A stretch of DNA of 40,524 bases, from contig CAYZEZ010000007.1 in the NCBI GenBank assembly GCA_964477295.1, positions 1-40,524 on the forward strand. Direction: 5' to 3'. This stretch comes from CAYZEZ01 sp964477295 (GTDB lineage: Bacteria > Bacteroidota > Bacteroidia > Bacteroidales > SM23-62). A model generated the notes under the pieces. That model worked only from the letters and a program-made list of their open reading frames with translations. It did not search any database and was not told where the DNA came from. Both the position numbers and the translations under genes were made by a program. This document shows positions 22,954 through 32,030 of the stretch, in pieces; the stretch's first letter is position 1; each line of letters starts with the position of its first letter.

Positions 22954-25143
22954 ATGGCAACACTCAGATTCCAGGCCTTTCAGGAAGTTTTAAGAAGGGA
23001 GCCTGTTACTGTTGAATATCCTTCTTCAAAGATCTCCGACTATTTCGGGATCAATGTTTTCAGCAATGACCAGATGCAAAAATACCTGTCTAAAGATGCA
23101 TTTGCCAGTGTTCAAAAGGCAATTGATAAAGGTTCCAGGATCGACATGAAGATGGCAGACGAAGTGGCTACAGGGATGAAAGCCTGGGCAACAGAGCGTG
23201 GTGCCACTCACTATACACACTGGTTCCATCCATTAACAGATGCTTCAGCCGAAAAGCACGATGCGTTCATAGAAATTACTAAAGACGGATCGGTAATAGA
23301 AAACTTCTCAGGAGATATGTTGGCACAGCAGGAGCCTGATGCCTCCAGTTTCCCGAGCGGAGGGATAAGAAATACTTTTGAAGCAAGGGGCTATACTGCA
23401 TGGGATCCAACCTCACCTGCTTTTTTAGTAGGCAATACCTTATGTATACCTACCATTTTTGTTTCCTACACGGGAGAAGCATTAGATTATAAGATGCCTT
23501 TATTGAAATCCCTTCATTATATTGATAAGGCAGCAACCGATGTATGTATGTTTTTCGACCGGCGTGTATCGAAAGTGATCACAACACTGGGTTGGGAACA
23601 GGAATATTTCCTTGTGGATGATGCACTCTATAATGCACGACCCGATCTGGTGCTGACCGAGAGGACATTAATGGGGCATGCATCGGCGCGGGACCAGCAG
23701 TTGGAGGATCATTATTTTAGCAGTATACCGGAAAGGGTTTCGGCTTTTATGCGCGACTTTGAAATTGAGGGATATAAGCTTGGTATACCTTTGAAAACAC
23801 GACATAATGAGGTGGCTCCCAACCAGTTTGAGTGCGCACCTATATTTACCGATGCTAATCTGGCCGTAGACCAGAACTTGCTGGTAATGGATATCATGAA
23901 AAGAATTGCCAGGAAGCACTTTTTCAGGGTGATCTTTCATGAGAAACCGTTCAGGGATATTAATGGATCAGGGAAACACAGCAACTGGTCGCTGTTGACA
24001 GATACCGGCATTAATCTGCTTGCCCCGGGAAAAACCCCCAGGTCGAACCTTATGTTCCTTACCTTCCTGGTGAACACGATCAGGGCAGTATATGAACATT
24101 CTGATTTATTACGCGCCAGCATATCTTCAGCTGGAAATGCACACCGGTTGGGTGCTAATGAAGCACCACCAGCGATCATCTCTGTTTTTCTCGGGACAAG
24201 AGTGTCTGAAATGCTTGATCTCATCGAGAATAATGTTACGGATAAAAAGATGACGCCGGATGAAAAAACTGAACTGAAACTGAATATTGGAAAGATACCA
24301 AGGATCTTATTGGATAATACGGACAGAAACAGAACATCACCGTTTGCTTTTACAGGCAACCGGTTTGAATTCAGGGCGGTAGGTGCTTCGGCCAATTGTG
24401 CATCCCCTCTCATACCTCTTAATGTTGCCGTCGCACAACAGCTAAACCGATTTAAAAAAGATGTGGATGACCTGATGGATAAAAAGGTTAAGAAGGATGA
24501 AGCCATTTTACAGGTGTTGAGGAATTATATCATTGAATGTAAACCAATTCGGTTCGAAGGAAATAATTATAGTGAGGGATGGATTAAAGAAGCTGCTTCG
24601 CGTGGATTATCAAATATTACCAGTATACCGGAGGCTCTCGATGCTTACCTCTCGGATGCTTCCGTTAAGCTGTTTTCTGAATCGGGTGTATTGGACCTTA
24701 ATGAATTAAAAGGCAGAATAGAGGTCAAGCATGAAATGTACACTAAAAAGGTCCAGATTGAAGCAAGAGTGCTGGGTGATCTGGCTATCAATCATATAGT
24801 GCCAACTGCAATTTCATATCAAAGTAAACTGGCAGAGAATGTTAAAGCGCTGAAAGACATTTTTGATAAAAGTGAATTTGAAGAACTGGTATCTGCCAGG
24901 ATAGAAAGGATACGGGAATTATCTGAAAATATCAGTGCGATTAAACAAAAGGTTCACCTGATGATTGAAGAACGGAAAAAAGCAAATAAGGTGGCAGATG
25001 CCAGGAAGAAAGCTGATTTATATTGTAAGAAAGTGTATCCTTACCTGGACCAGATACGATATCACATTGATAAATTGGAGCTGATGGTCGATAATGAATT
25101 GTGGCCTTTACCTAAATTCAGGGAATTGCTTTTTACCAGATAG
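22954..25143 (+). CDS. glnN: Glutamine synthetase type III
   Basis: A 729-residue ATP-dependent ammonia-assimilating enzyme, of the length typical for GSIII (about 700-730). Type III marks include the N-terminal FGINVFSNDQMQKYLS, THYTHWFHPLTDASAEKHDAF, the glutamate-binding FIEITKDG region, GWEQEYFLVD, KTRHNEVAPNQFE, the ATP-site HEKPFRDINGSGKHSNWSL, and DRNRTSPFAFTGNRFEFRAVGAS. The C-terminal 150 residues are helical (coiled-coil like), as in the double-hexamer GSIII. It is the main glutamine synthetase in Bacteroidetes and probably transcribed alone. The leader holds a hairpin built from heptad repeats, a possible post-transcriptional control element. Confidence 0.97.
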   Translation: MATLRFQAFQEVLRREPVTVEYPSSKISDYFGINVFSNDQMQKYLSKDAFASVQKAIDKGSRIDMKMADEVATGMKAWATERGATHYTHWFHPLTDASAEKHDAFIEITKDGSVIENFSGDMLAQQEPDASSFPSGGIRNTFEARGYTAWDPTSPAFLVGNTLCIPTIFVSYTGEALDYKMPLLKSLHYIDKAATDVCMFFDRRVSKVITTLGWEQEYFLVDDALYNARPDLVLTERTLMGHASARDQQLEDHYFSSIPERVSAFMRDFEIEGYKLGIPLKTRHNEVAPNQFECAPIFTDANLAVDQNLLVMDIMKRIARKHFFRVIFHEKPFRDINGSGKHSNWSLLTDTGINLLAPGKTPRSNLMFLTFLVNTIRAVYEHSDLLRASISSAGNAHRLGANEAPPAIISVFLGTRVSEMLDLIENNVTDKKMTPDEKTELKLNIGKIPRILLDNTDRNRTSPFAFTGNRFEFRAVGASANCASPLIPLNVAVAQQLNRFKKDVDDLMDKKVKKDEAILQVLRNYIIECKPIRFEGNNYSEGWIKEAASRGLSNITSIPEALDAYLSDASVKLFSESGVLDLNELKGRIEVKHEMYTKKVQIEARVLGDLAINHIVPTAISYQSKLAENVKALKDIFDKSEFEELVSARIERIRELSENISAIKQKVHLMIEERKKANKVADARKKADLYCKKVYPYLDQIRYHIDKLELMVDNELWPLPKFRELLFTR

Positions 25144-25204
25144 GCCATTTTCTTTTCGCCTCACATGTGATAATCCTGATTTTTTCGTTACAATAATATC
25201 CTGT

Positions 25205-25237
25205 TTTGCTGTATAACAGGAAAATCTCTTATTTTTA
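25205..25237 (+). promoter_or_regulatory. Promoter of the OmpA-like gene (-33/-7)
   Basis: TTTG (25205-25208), a 21-bp spacer and TATTTTTA (25230-25237; seven of eight positions if the two n are counted) fit the Bacteroidetes promoter pattern. The predicted start near 25244 rules out the most upstream in-frame ATG and supports initiation at 25248 or 25257. Confidence 0.45.
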
Positions 25238-25256
25238 CATGTTAATTATGCAGGTT

Positions 25257-27251
25257 ATGAGATATTTATCTTTCGTATTCATCTTGTTGTTGATAGGTGG
25301 AATATTGTCTGATGCAGACGCTCAGAAGCGTGATAAAACATTCAAGGCACGTGCCGCCTATGCTGCAGGAGAATATCTTGTTGCGGCTGATCTGCTTAAA
25401 GATGCTTATAACAAAGTAAATGATAAGGAAGTAAAGAAGGAATTGGTTTTTTTGGTTGCGGAATGCTATCGACATACGGGCGATAACCGGAACGCGGAAA
25501 TGTGGTATAAGAAGGTGATCAGGGCCGAATATCAAAATCCTGTTATTTACCTCAGGTATGCCGATGCTCTCAGGATGGATGAGGAGTATGAGGATGCAAA
25601 AGAGCAATATGAGAAGTATCGTGAACTGGTACCTGATGATCCCAGGGGAATAGAGGGTATACAGAGTTGTGAGCTGGCTGCCACCTGGATAGAGAATCCG
25701 GAAGGATATACCGTGGAGAACATGAAATATTTCAATTCCCGTGATCGTGATTACAGCCCCTGTTTTGGAGCCGAGGATTATAAATTGATATATTTCACAT
25801 CCACCCGCGAAGAAGCTACGGGTGATGACATCCATGGAGCAACGGGTCAGAATTTCTCAGATATTTTTCAATCTCGGATGGACAGAAAAGGTAAGTGGAG
25901 TATTCCGGTACCACTTGATGAGGAGATCAACAGTGAATTTGAAGATGGATCACCTAATATGAATTCCGATTTTTCAACCCTCTATTTTACCCGGTGCAAG
26001 ATGAATAAAAATACTAATTTCGGATGCCAGATATACACCTCAAACCGATCCGGTGAAAAGTGGTCTAAGGCCGAACCCATTCCCCTGAGCGACGATAGTG
26101 TGGTCATTGCGCATCCGGCCATATCGCCCGATGATCTCACCCTTTATTTTGTTTCCGATATGCCGGGAGGTATTGGAGGAAAAGATATTTGGAGAGTGAC
26201 AAGAAGCAACGAAGGGGATGAATGGAGTACTCCTGAAAACCTGGGTGAGATGATCAATACTGTAGATGATGAAATGTTCCCGTTTGTCCATGCCGACGGG
26301 ACACTTTATTTCTCATCTGATGGAAGGATTGGATTGGGTGGATTTGATATTTTCAAAGCATCACAGGATGATCAGGATAACTGGACTGTTGAAAACATGA
26401 AATACCCGATCAATTCAGGTGCGGACGATTTTGGGATAGTTTTTGAGAAGGAAATGGAAAGGGGATTTTTCAGCTCTTCCAGGAAAGGCCGCGGGAATGA
26501 CGATATATATTCCTTTGTACTGCCTCCATTGAAATTCAATATGATAGGGGAGGTGAGGGATGATCAGACCGACGAACTGCTGGTAAACGCCAAAGTGAAG
26601 TCCATTGGAAGCGACGGTATTACAGTTGAAACAAATACAAACGATGACGGCTCTTTCCGTTTCATGCTAAAACCGAGTACCGATTATGTTTTTGTCGCCT
26701 CGAGGATTGGTTATTTGAATGGAAAGGAAAGAGAAACAACCAAAGGTCTTGAATCCAGTACTGATATTAAAACTATTATCTACCTGTCAAACATTGCCAA
26801 TACCATTGAATTGTCAAACAGCAATGTATTTTACGATTTTGCACGCTGGGATTTACGTCCTGAAGCCCTTGTATCACTCGATCAGTTGGTGGAAACATTA
26901 GATGACAATCCCACTGTTACCATAGAATTGATGTCACACACCGATGTGAGAGGTTCTGATGAAGACAACATTGAATTGTCTCAAAAAAGAGCCCAGTCAG
27001 TGGTTGACTACCTGATAATGAAAGGCATCGATCCAGTACGTCTTACAGCTAAAGGGTACGGTGAATCAATGCCGAAAGTGGTTACCATGCGAATTGCAGA
27101 TGAATATCCATTCCTGAAGCAGGGAACACGTCTTACAGAACAATTTATTAATGGCCTGCCAACCCTTGAACAACAGGAAATCGCACATCAGCTAAACAGA
27201 AGGACTGAGTTCAGGGTTTTAAAAACAGATTACGAACCTTCTGAACAATAA
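25257..27251 (+). CDS. PorE-like OmpA-family protein (TPR, PD40, CRD, OmpA)
   Basis: About 664 residues from the Met at 25257, which begins a clean signal peptide (MRYLSFVFILLLIGGILSDADA). Domains in order: TPR repeats (about 25-140), a PD40/WD40-like beta-propeller with blades such as SPNMNSDFSTLYFTR and FPFVHADGTLYFSSDGR (about 160-425), a carboxypeptidase-regulatory-like sandwich (about 430-510), and an OmpA peptidoglycan-binding domain (about 520-660) with MSHTDVRGSDEDNIELSQKRA. This order and length match PorE of the type IX secretion system, which links the PorK/PorN ring to peptidoglycan. Unlike P. gingivalis PorE it has no lipobox, and many paralogues share the layout, so the T9SS role is tentative. 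It ends 4 bp before purM. Confidence 0.85.
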   Translation: MRYLSFVFILLLIGGILSDADAQKRDKTFKARAAYAAGEYLVAADLLKDAYNKVNDKEVKKELVFLVAECYRHTGDNRNAEMWYKKVIRAEYQNPVIYLRYADALRMDEEYEDAKEQYEKYRELVPDDPRGIEGIQSCELAATWIENPEGYTVENMKYFNSRDRDYSPCFGAEDYKLIYFTSTREEATGDDIHGATGQNFSDIFQSRMDRKGKWSIPVPLDEEINSEFEDGSPNMNSDFSTLYFTRCKMNKNTNFGCQIYTSNRSGEKWSKAEPIPLSDDSVVIAHPAISPDDLTLYFVSDMPGGIGGKDIWRVTRSNEGDEWSTPENLGEMINTVDDEMFPFVHADGTLYFSSDGRIGLGGFDIFKASQDDQDNWTVENMKYPINSGADDFGIVFEKEMERGFFSSSRKGRGNDDIYSFVLPPLKFNMIGEVRDDQTDELLVNAKVKSIGSDGITVETNTNDDGSFRFMLKPSTDYVFVASRIGYLNGKERETTKGLESSTDIKTIIYLSNIANTIELSNSNVFYDFARWDLRPEALVSLDQLVETLDDNPTVTIELMSHTDVRGSDEDNIELSQKRAQSVVDYLIMKGIDPVRLTAKGYGESMPKVVTMRIADEYPFLKQGTRLTEQFINGLPTLEQQEIAHQLNRRTEFRVLKTDYEPSEQ

Positions 27252-27255
27252 GCGG

Positions 27256-28422
27256 ATGCAAGGCAACCTCAAATATGACAAGCGAGGTGTTTCTGCTTCC
27301 AAAGATGATGTCCATAAAGCCCTTACGGGAATTGACCGGGGATTATTCCCGAATGCTTTCTGTAAAATTGTGCAGGACTACCTGACGGGAGATCCCGGTT
27401 ACTGCATTGCCCAGCATGCCGACGGAGCCGGAACGAAATCCTCACTGGCTTATGTCTACTGGAAAGAAACGGGAGATCTCTCTGTATGGAAAGGGATTGC
27501 TCAGGATGCCCTGGTGATGAATATCGATGACCTGCTATGCATAGGCGTAATTAAAAATTTTATCATCTCGTCTACTATTGGCCGGAATAAATTGAATATT
27601 CCCGGAGAGGTTATTTCTGCAATTATTCAGGGCACGGAATCTTTTATCAATATGCTTAATGATCATGGAATGAATGTTATTTCATCGGGTGGTGAAACGG
27701 CTGATGTAGGTGACCTGGTCAGGACAATCATTGTCGATTCTACAGTTACAACAAGGCTGAAAAGGGATGATGTGATGCAGGTTGATATCAGGGATAGTGA
27801 TGTGATCGTTGGACTGGCCTCCTTTGGGAAGGCAGATTATGAAGAGGAGTATAACGGGGGAATGGGCAGTAATGGGTTGACCTCTGCCAGGCATGATCTC
27901 TTTTTTAAAGTGCTTGCTGAAAAATATCCGGAAAGTTTTGATCCGGGGATATCGAAGGACCTGGTTTATTCCGGACAGATCAAGCTAACAGATATGATCG
28001 CCGGAACTGGCCTGACGGCCGGGAAACTGGCGCTGTCGCCCACCCGTACTTATGCCCCGGTGATCATTCCTGTTCTGGCGCGATTCAAAGACCGCATCCA
28101 TGGGATGATCCATTGTTCCGGTGGTGCACAGACCAAGGTGATGAACTTTGTCGATAAGAAACATATTATAAAAGATAACCTGTTCCCGGTTCCTCCATTG
28201 TTCAGGTTGATCCAGGAGCAATCGGGCACCGAATGGAAAGAGATGTACCAGGTTTTCAATATGGGGCATCGTTTTGAAATTTATACCGATCCGAAAACCG
28301 CCGAAGAGATAATCGGGATCTCCCAATCCTTCGGAGTGGAAGCCCGTGTTATAGGCCATGTCGAATCATCAGATCAGAAGAAGCTTACCATTTCCGGTGA
28401 ACACGGAACGTTTGTTTATTGA
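27256..28422 (+). CDS. purM: Phosphoribosylformylglycinamidine cyclo-ligase (AIR synthase)
   Basis: A 388-residue cytosolic enzyme forming AIR from FGAM and ATP, step five of purine synthesis. Recognisable PurM motifs are the start KYDKRGVSASK, the ATP/substrate loop QHADGAGTKSSLAY, QDALVMNIDDLLCIG, the glycine-rich ISSGGETADVGD, GSNGLTSARHDLF and the C-terminal NMGHRFEIYTDP. The sequence belongs to the longer Bacteroidetes variant rather than the classic 345-residue E. coli type. It follows the OmpA-like gene by 4 bp, so it shares that transcript, an odd pairing of envelope and nucleotide-synthesis genes. Confidence 0.93.
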   Translation: MQGNLKYDKRGVSASKDDVHKALTGIDRGLFPNAFCKIVQDYLTGDPGYCIAQHADGAGTKSSLAYVYWKETGDLSVWKGIAQDALVMNIDDLLCIGVIKNFIISSTIGRNKLNIPGEVISAIIQGTESFINMLNDHGMNVISSGGETADVGDLVRTIIVDSTVTTRLKRDDVMQVDIRDSDVIVGLASFGKADYEEEYNGGMGSNGLTSARHDLFFKVLAEKYPESFDPGISKDLVYSGQIKLTDMIAGTGLTAGKLALSPTRTYAPVIIPVLARFKDRIHGMIHCSGGAQTKVMNFVDKKHIIKDNLFPVPPLFRLIQEQSGTEWKEMYQVFNMGHRFEIYTDPKTAEEIIGISQSFGVEARVIGHVESSDQKKLTISGEHGTFVY

Positions 28423-28476
28423 CTCATATCGTTCATTTCCTAAATATGCTTCTTCCTTTAACCAAAACACTTAACC

Positions 28477-28569
28477 ATGATAAAATTTCTCCTTTTACTG
28501 GGGATTGCCGTTCTTTTTGCGGGCTGCAAAACAAAACCTTTGCCTAAATATGCTGAACAAAACAAGTAA
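28477..28569 (+). CDS. Thirty-residue mini-lipoprotein
   Basis: An ORF of 30 codons encoding MIKFLLLLGIAVLFAGC followed by KTKPLPKYAEQNK and TAA. It is a complete type II signal peptide with a good lipobox (LFAGC, lipid Cys17) and a mature part of only 14 residues. A small AT-rich terminator starts 2 bp after the stop, which supports expression. Such tiny lipoproteins (entericidin-like in size, not in sequence) occur in many bacteria and are usually missed by gene callers. Function is unknown; it could share the purM transcript (54-bp gap) or have its own promoter. Confidence 0.65.
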   Translation: MIKFLLLLGIAVLFAGCKTKPLPKYAEQNK

Positions 28570-28570
28570 C

Positions 28571-28589
28571 AAAACGATCATCGTTTTTT
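28571..28589 (+). terminator. Terminator after the mini-lipoprotein
   Basis: AAAACGA-TCA-TCGTTTT, a perfect 7-bp stem with three-base loop, continues into two further T residues. The stem is AT-rich, so strength is moderate. Confidence 0.6.
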
Positions 28590-28607
28590 AGGCATGGTCA
28601 TGGTCAC

Positions 28608-28642
28608 ACGGATCACCGATCATCGATCACTGTTCACCGATC
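28608..28642. repeat. Heptad array upstream of prfA
   Basis: Five in-phase 7-bp units: ACGGATC, ACCGATC, ATCGATC, ACTGTTC, ACCGATC, preceded by ATGGTCA/TGGTCAC. The array ends 44 bp before the prfA ATG and just before a possible -7 element TACTTTTA (28655-28662). Confidence 0.85.
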
Positions 28643-28686
28643 ACTTTTTTTTTGTACTTTTAGCCACCGAAAAATAAGAGAAAACT

Positions 28687-29775
28687 ATGGCTGAAAACCT
28701 GATACTTAAGAAGCTGGAAGGAATTAAGACCCGATTCGAGGAAGTGGGCAGACTGATTAATGAGCCGGATGTGTTAGGCGATATGAAGAGGTATGTAAAA
28801 TTGAACAAGGAATACAGGGACCTTGAACCTATTATTGAAGCCTATGAAAAGTTTAAGAACCTGTTAAGCAATATTGCTACAGCCAAAGATATACTTTCAA
28901 ACGAAAAAGACGAAGAACTGCGGGAGATGGCAAAAGCGGAGCTCGACGAAATATCAGGACAGGTGGCCCCCATGGAGGAAGAGATAAAATTATTGCTGAT
29001 CCCATCTGATCCACAGGATGATAAGGATGCCCTGGTGGAAATCAGGGCCGGGACCGGTGGTGATGAGGCCAGTATTTTCGCGGGCGACCTGTACAGGATG
29101 TACCTGAAGTTCTGCGAAGTGAAAAGTTGGAAAACGGAGGTAAGCAGTTTCACAGAAGGCACGGTGGGCGGATATAAGGAAATCATCCTCAAGGTAAAAG
29201 GGACCGGAGCCTATGGTACCATGAAATATGAATCGGGGGTGCACAGGGTTCAGCGGATCCCGGTGACTGAAACCCAGGGACGTGTTCATACCTCGGCAGC
29301 AACAGTTGCCGTTCTGCCAGAAGCAGATGAATTTGATGTGGAAGTGAAGCAGGAGGATATCAGGAAGGATACATACTGTTCATCAGGACCAGGGGGACAA
29401 TCGGTGAATACCACCTATTCTGCCATCCGGCTGACCCATATTCCAACGGGAATTGTCGTGACCTGCCAGGATGAAAAATCACAGATAAAGAACCTGGATA
29501 AGGCTATGGCTGAATTACGCACCAGGCTGTATAACCTGGAATATGAGAAGTACCTCAACGAAATTGCGAAAAAACGAAAAACGATGGTCTCAACCGGGGA
29601 CCGGTCGGCAAAAATCCGGACCTATAACTATCCCCAGGGAAGGATGACTGACCATCGGATCAACCTGACCATGTATAACCTGAATGCCGTGATGAATGGG
29701 GACCTCCAGGAGATCATCGATCAGCTGCAAATGGCAGAAAATGCTGAAAGATTAAAGGTAAGTGAACTTATGTAA
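28687..29775 (+). CDS. prfA: Peptide chain release factor 1
   Basis: 362 residues. The tripeptide anticodon is Pro-Val-Thr (residues 192-194, in HRVQRIPVTETQGRVHTSA), the PxT form specific for UAA/UAG. The universally conserved GGQ lies at 236-238 (SSGPGGQSVNTT), and the stretch STGDRSAKIRTYNYPQGRMTDHRI completes the class I release-factor core. The first 100 residues are the helical domain 1. Cytosolic; it ends translation by triggering peptidyl-tRNA hydrolysis on the ribosome. The pyrF ATG follows the stop by 10 bp, so the two genes are co-transcribed. Confidence 0.98.
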   Translation: MAENLILKKLEGIKTRFEEVGRLINEPDVLGDMKRYVKLNKEYRDLEPIIEAYEKFKNLLSNIATAKDILSNEKDEELREMAKAELDEISGQVAPMEEEIKLLLIPSDPQDDKDALVEIRAGTGGDEASIFAGDLYRMYLKFCEVKSWKTEVSSFTEGTVGGYKEIILKVKGTGAYGTMKYESGVHRVQRIPVTETQGRVHTSAATVAVLPEADEFDVEVKQEDIRKDTYCSSGPGGQSVNTTYSAIRLTHIPTGIVVTCQDEKSQIKNLDKAMAELRTRLYNLEYEKYLNEIAKKRKTMVSTGDRSAKIRTYNYPQGRMTDHRINLTMYNLNAVMNGDLQEIIDQLQMAENAERLKVSELM

Positions 29776-29785
29776 ATATTTCAGA

Positions 29786-30619
29786 ATGAATGCAGACCAA
29801 CTATTTCAAGCGATTAAGAAGAAGAAAAGTTTTTTATGTGTCGGACTGGATTCAGATCTGAATAAGATACCCGATTCACTGAAACCATCAGAAAAGCCGC
29901 AATTCCAATTCAACCGTAAAATTATTGATGCCACTCTTCCTTACACTATTGCCTATAAGTTAAATGCAGCCTTTTATGAAGCCAGGGGAGCAGATGGATG
30001 GTTGGAGATGGAAGAGACAGTGCACTACCTGCGTCAGGCCGATCCATCTGTTTTTATCATTGCAGACGCCAAGCGCGGAGATATTGGAAATACCTCCGAA
30101 ATGTACGCCCGTGCTTTTTTCGACCGGATGGAATGCGATGCAATTACACTCTCTCCGTATATGGGATATGATGTGGCAGACCCATTCCTGAAAAGAGATG
30201 GGAAATGGATCATTGTACTTGCCGTTACATCGAATAAAAGTGCGGAAGATTTTCAATTCCTCGAATTATCCACGGATGGAACACCTCTGTATGAAAACAT
30301 ACTCAGGATAGCCCGTGAATGGGGGAGCGCAGATACAACTATGTTTGTGGCCGGGGCAACTCGTGCTGAGGTCATCTCCAGGGTCAGGGAATATGTTCCG
30401 GATCATTTTCTCCTGGTTCCGGGTATTGGTGCCCAGGGAGGTAGCCTTGAGGCAGTTGTTGAGCATGGCATAAACAGCCGGTGCGGGCTGCTCATTAATT
30501 CCAGCCGGGGAATAATTTTTACTGATCGATCCGATTCATTTGCTGATGCTGCAAAGAGTAAAGCCCTTGAGATTCAGCAGGAGATGGAAACCCTCCTTGC
30601 CCGGCATAAGCTGATCTGA
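29786..30619 (+). CDS. pyrF: Orotidine 5'-phosphate decarboxylase (long, group 2 type)
   Basis: 277 residues; decarboxylates OMP to UMP, the last step of pyrimidine synthesis. The start chosen is the Met at 29786 (MNADQLFQAIKKKKSFLCVGLD), because an upstream in-frame start would overlap prfA and add a non-family tail. The catalytic D-x-K-x-x-D appears in ADAKRGDIGNTSEMYARAFF. The substrate loops SPYMGYD, VLAVTSNKS, FVAGATRAE and LLVPGIGAQGG are all present. The length and GNTS motif are those of the PyrF group 2 (Bacteroidetes and mycobacterial type), longer than the E. coli enzyme. Confidence 0.97.
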   Translation: MNADQLFQAIKKKKSFLCVGLDSDLNKIPDSLKPSEKPQFQFNRKIIDATLPYTIAYKLNAAFYEARGADGWLEMEETVHYLRQADPSVFIIADAKRGDIGNTSEMYARAFFDRMECDAITLSPYMGYDVADPFLKRDGKWIIVLAVTSNKSAEDFQFLELSTDGTPLYENILRIAREWGSADTTMFVAGATRAEVISRVREYVPDHFLLVPGIGAQGGSLEAVVEHGINSRCGLLINSSRGIIFTDRSDSFADAAKSKALEIQQEMETLLARHKLI

Positions 30620-30671
30620 GTAAAATTCATTTCATTTTTCTTCGATAATCACTTCTTTTTGGGATAAAGAG

Positions 30672-30706
30672 GTACGAGTTACTGGTTACTAGTTGCTGGG
30701 TACTAG
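30672..30706. repeat. Heptad array upstream of DUF2851
   Basis: Five 7-bp units: GTACGAG, TTACTGG, TTACTAG, TTGCTGG, GTACTAG. It ends 25 bp before the DUF2851 start codon. Confidence 0.88.
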
Positions 30707-30731
30707 GTTTCAATAATTAAGGTTGATGACC

Positions 30732-31991
30732 ATGAAAGAAGAATTTCTACACTATGTCTGGAAAAACAGGCTGTTCAGGGAACCCCTCCAACTGATTACA
30801 GGCGAGGAAATTGAAGTACTGGATGTCGGCCAACATAATATGGATGCCGGTCCTGATTTTTTCAATGCAAAGATTAAGATCAACGGTACTATATGGGCAG
30901 GGAATATAGAGATCCATGTGCACTCATCCGACTGGCTGGCACATGGACATGACCGGGATCAGAACTACCAGAATATCATACTGCATGCCGTAGGTGTTAA
31001 TGATATTGATATCAGGACGAATAAGAATAATATAATTCCAACCTCTGAGCTGAAATTTTTCCCGGAACTTTTAGAAAACTATATAATGCTCCTGAATAAC
31101 CATGACTGGATCTTGTGTGGAACCTCTGTTTCCCTGGTTGATCCGCTGTTTTTAAATCTATGGCTGGACCGGTTGCTGATTGAGCGCCTTGAAATCAAGA
31201 CGGATCAAATAAGGAGAAACCTGGATGAAACCAAGGGAGACTGGAGAGAGACTATATACAGGCACACAGCCAGAAGTTTTGGATTCAGCATTAATTCCAT
31301 GCCATTTGAAATGCTGGCCAGGTCTTTACCATTTAAATATCTGAACAAACATCTGTCGGATCCCAAGGCTGTTGAGGCGTTATTGTTCGGACAGGCCGGA
31401 TTCCTCGATAATGAAACAGGAGATTCATACTATAATGCATTAAGAAAAGAATACCTCTTCCTGCAAAAAAAATACCAACTCAAGCCTGTCGGTCAACAAT
31501 TATGGAAAATGTTGCGACTCCGACCAGCCAATTTTCCTTGCCTGCGAATTGCCCAGTTTGCTTCATTTACCAATTATTTGCCGGAATTCTTTCAGCAAAT
31601 ACCCCGCTGCAATTGGGATTGGCTTATTGACTGCATTCAATCTCTTCAACCGGCTGAATACTGGCATACCCATTACCAATTCAATAAATCCGCAGGAAAA
31701 TTGAAGAAATCATTGAGTAAGGGGTCTGCTCAAAATATTGTCATAAACGGCATGGTTCCCCTGGTATATGAGTACGGCAGACAAACCGGATCACCGGATT
31801 ACAGGCAAAATGCCATTTCAATCCTCGAAGCACTGCCTCCGGAATCAAATAAAATACTAAACGGCTGGAAAAACCTTGGACTGGATGTTCCTAATGCATT
31901 TAGCTCCCAGGCTCTTTTACAGCTGAAAAATTACTACTGCAATCTAAAAAAATGTTTATATTGCCAAATTGGAAACCAGATACTTCGGTAA
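30732..31991 (+). CDS. DUF2851 family protein
   Basis: About 419 residues, cytosolic, no signal peptide. The family is conserved in Bacteroidetes and of unknown function. Recognisable features are the N-terminal EEFLHYVWKNRLF, then DVGQHNMDAGPDFFNAKIKING, NIEIHVHSSDWLAHGHD, and the later RTARSFGF-type segment (here HTARSFGFSINSMPFEMLA). The repeated acidic and histidine residues (DAGPDFF, EIHVHSSDW) recall a nuclease-like active site, but this is only suggestive. A C-terminal pair of cysteines (KKCLYCQIGN) is visible. Start at 30732 (MKEEFLHY) is preferred over the upstream TTG/ATG. A heptad array is just upstream. Confidence 0.88.
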   Translation: MKEEFLHYVWKNRLFREPLQLITGEEIEVLDVGQHNMDAGPDFFNAKIKINGTIWAGNIEIHVHSSDWLAHGHDRDQNYQNIILHAVGVNDIDIRTNKNNIIPTSELKFFPELLENYIMLLNNHDWILCGTSVSLVDPLFLNLWLDRLLIERLEIKTDQIRRNLDETKGDWRETIYRHTARSFGFSINSMPFEMLARSLPFKYLNKHLSDPKAVEALLFGQAGFLDNETGDSYYNALRKEYLFLQKKYQLKPVGQQLWKMLRLRPANFPCLRIAQFASFTNYLPEFFQQIPRCNWDWLIDCIQSLQPAEYWHTHYQFNKSAGKLKKSLSKGSAQNIVINGMVPLVYEYGRQTGSPDYRQNAISILEALPPESNKILNGWKNLGLDVPNAFSSQALLQLKNYYCNLKKCLYCQIGNQILR

Positions 31992-32030
31992 TAAAATATG
32001 GCGATAAGTACAAGTTAAATCAGTAACCGC

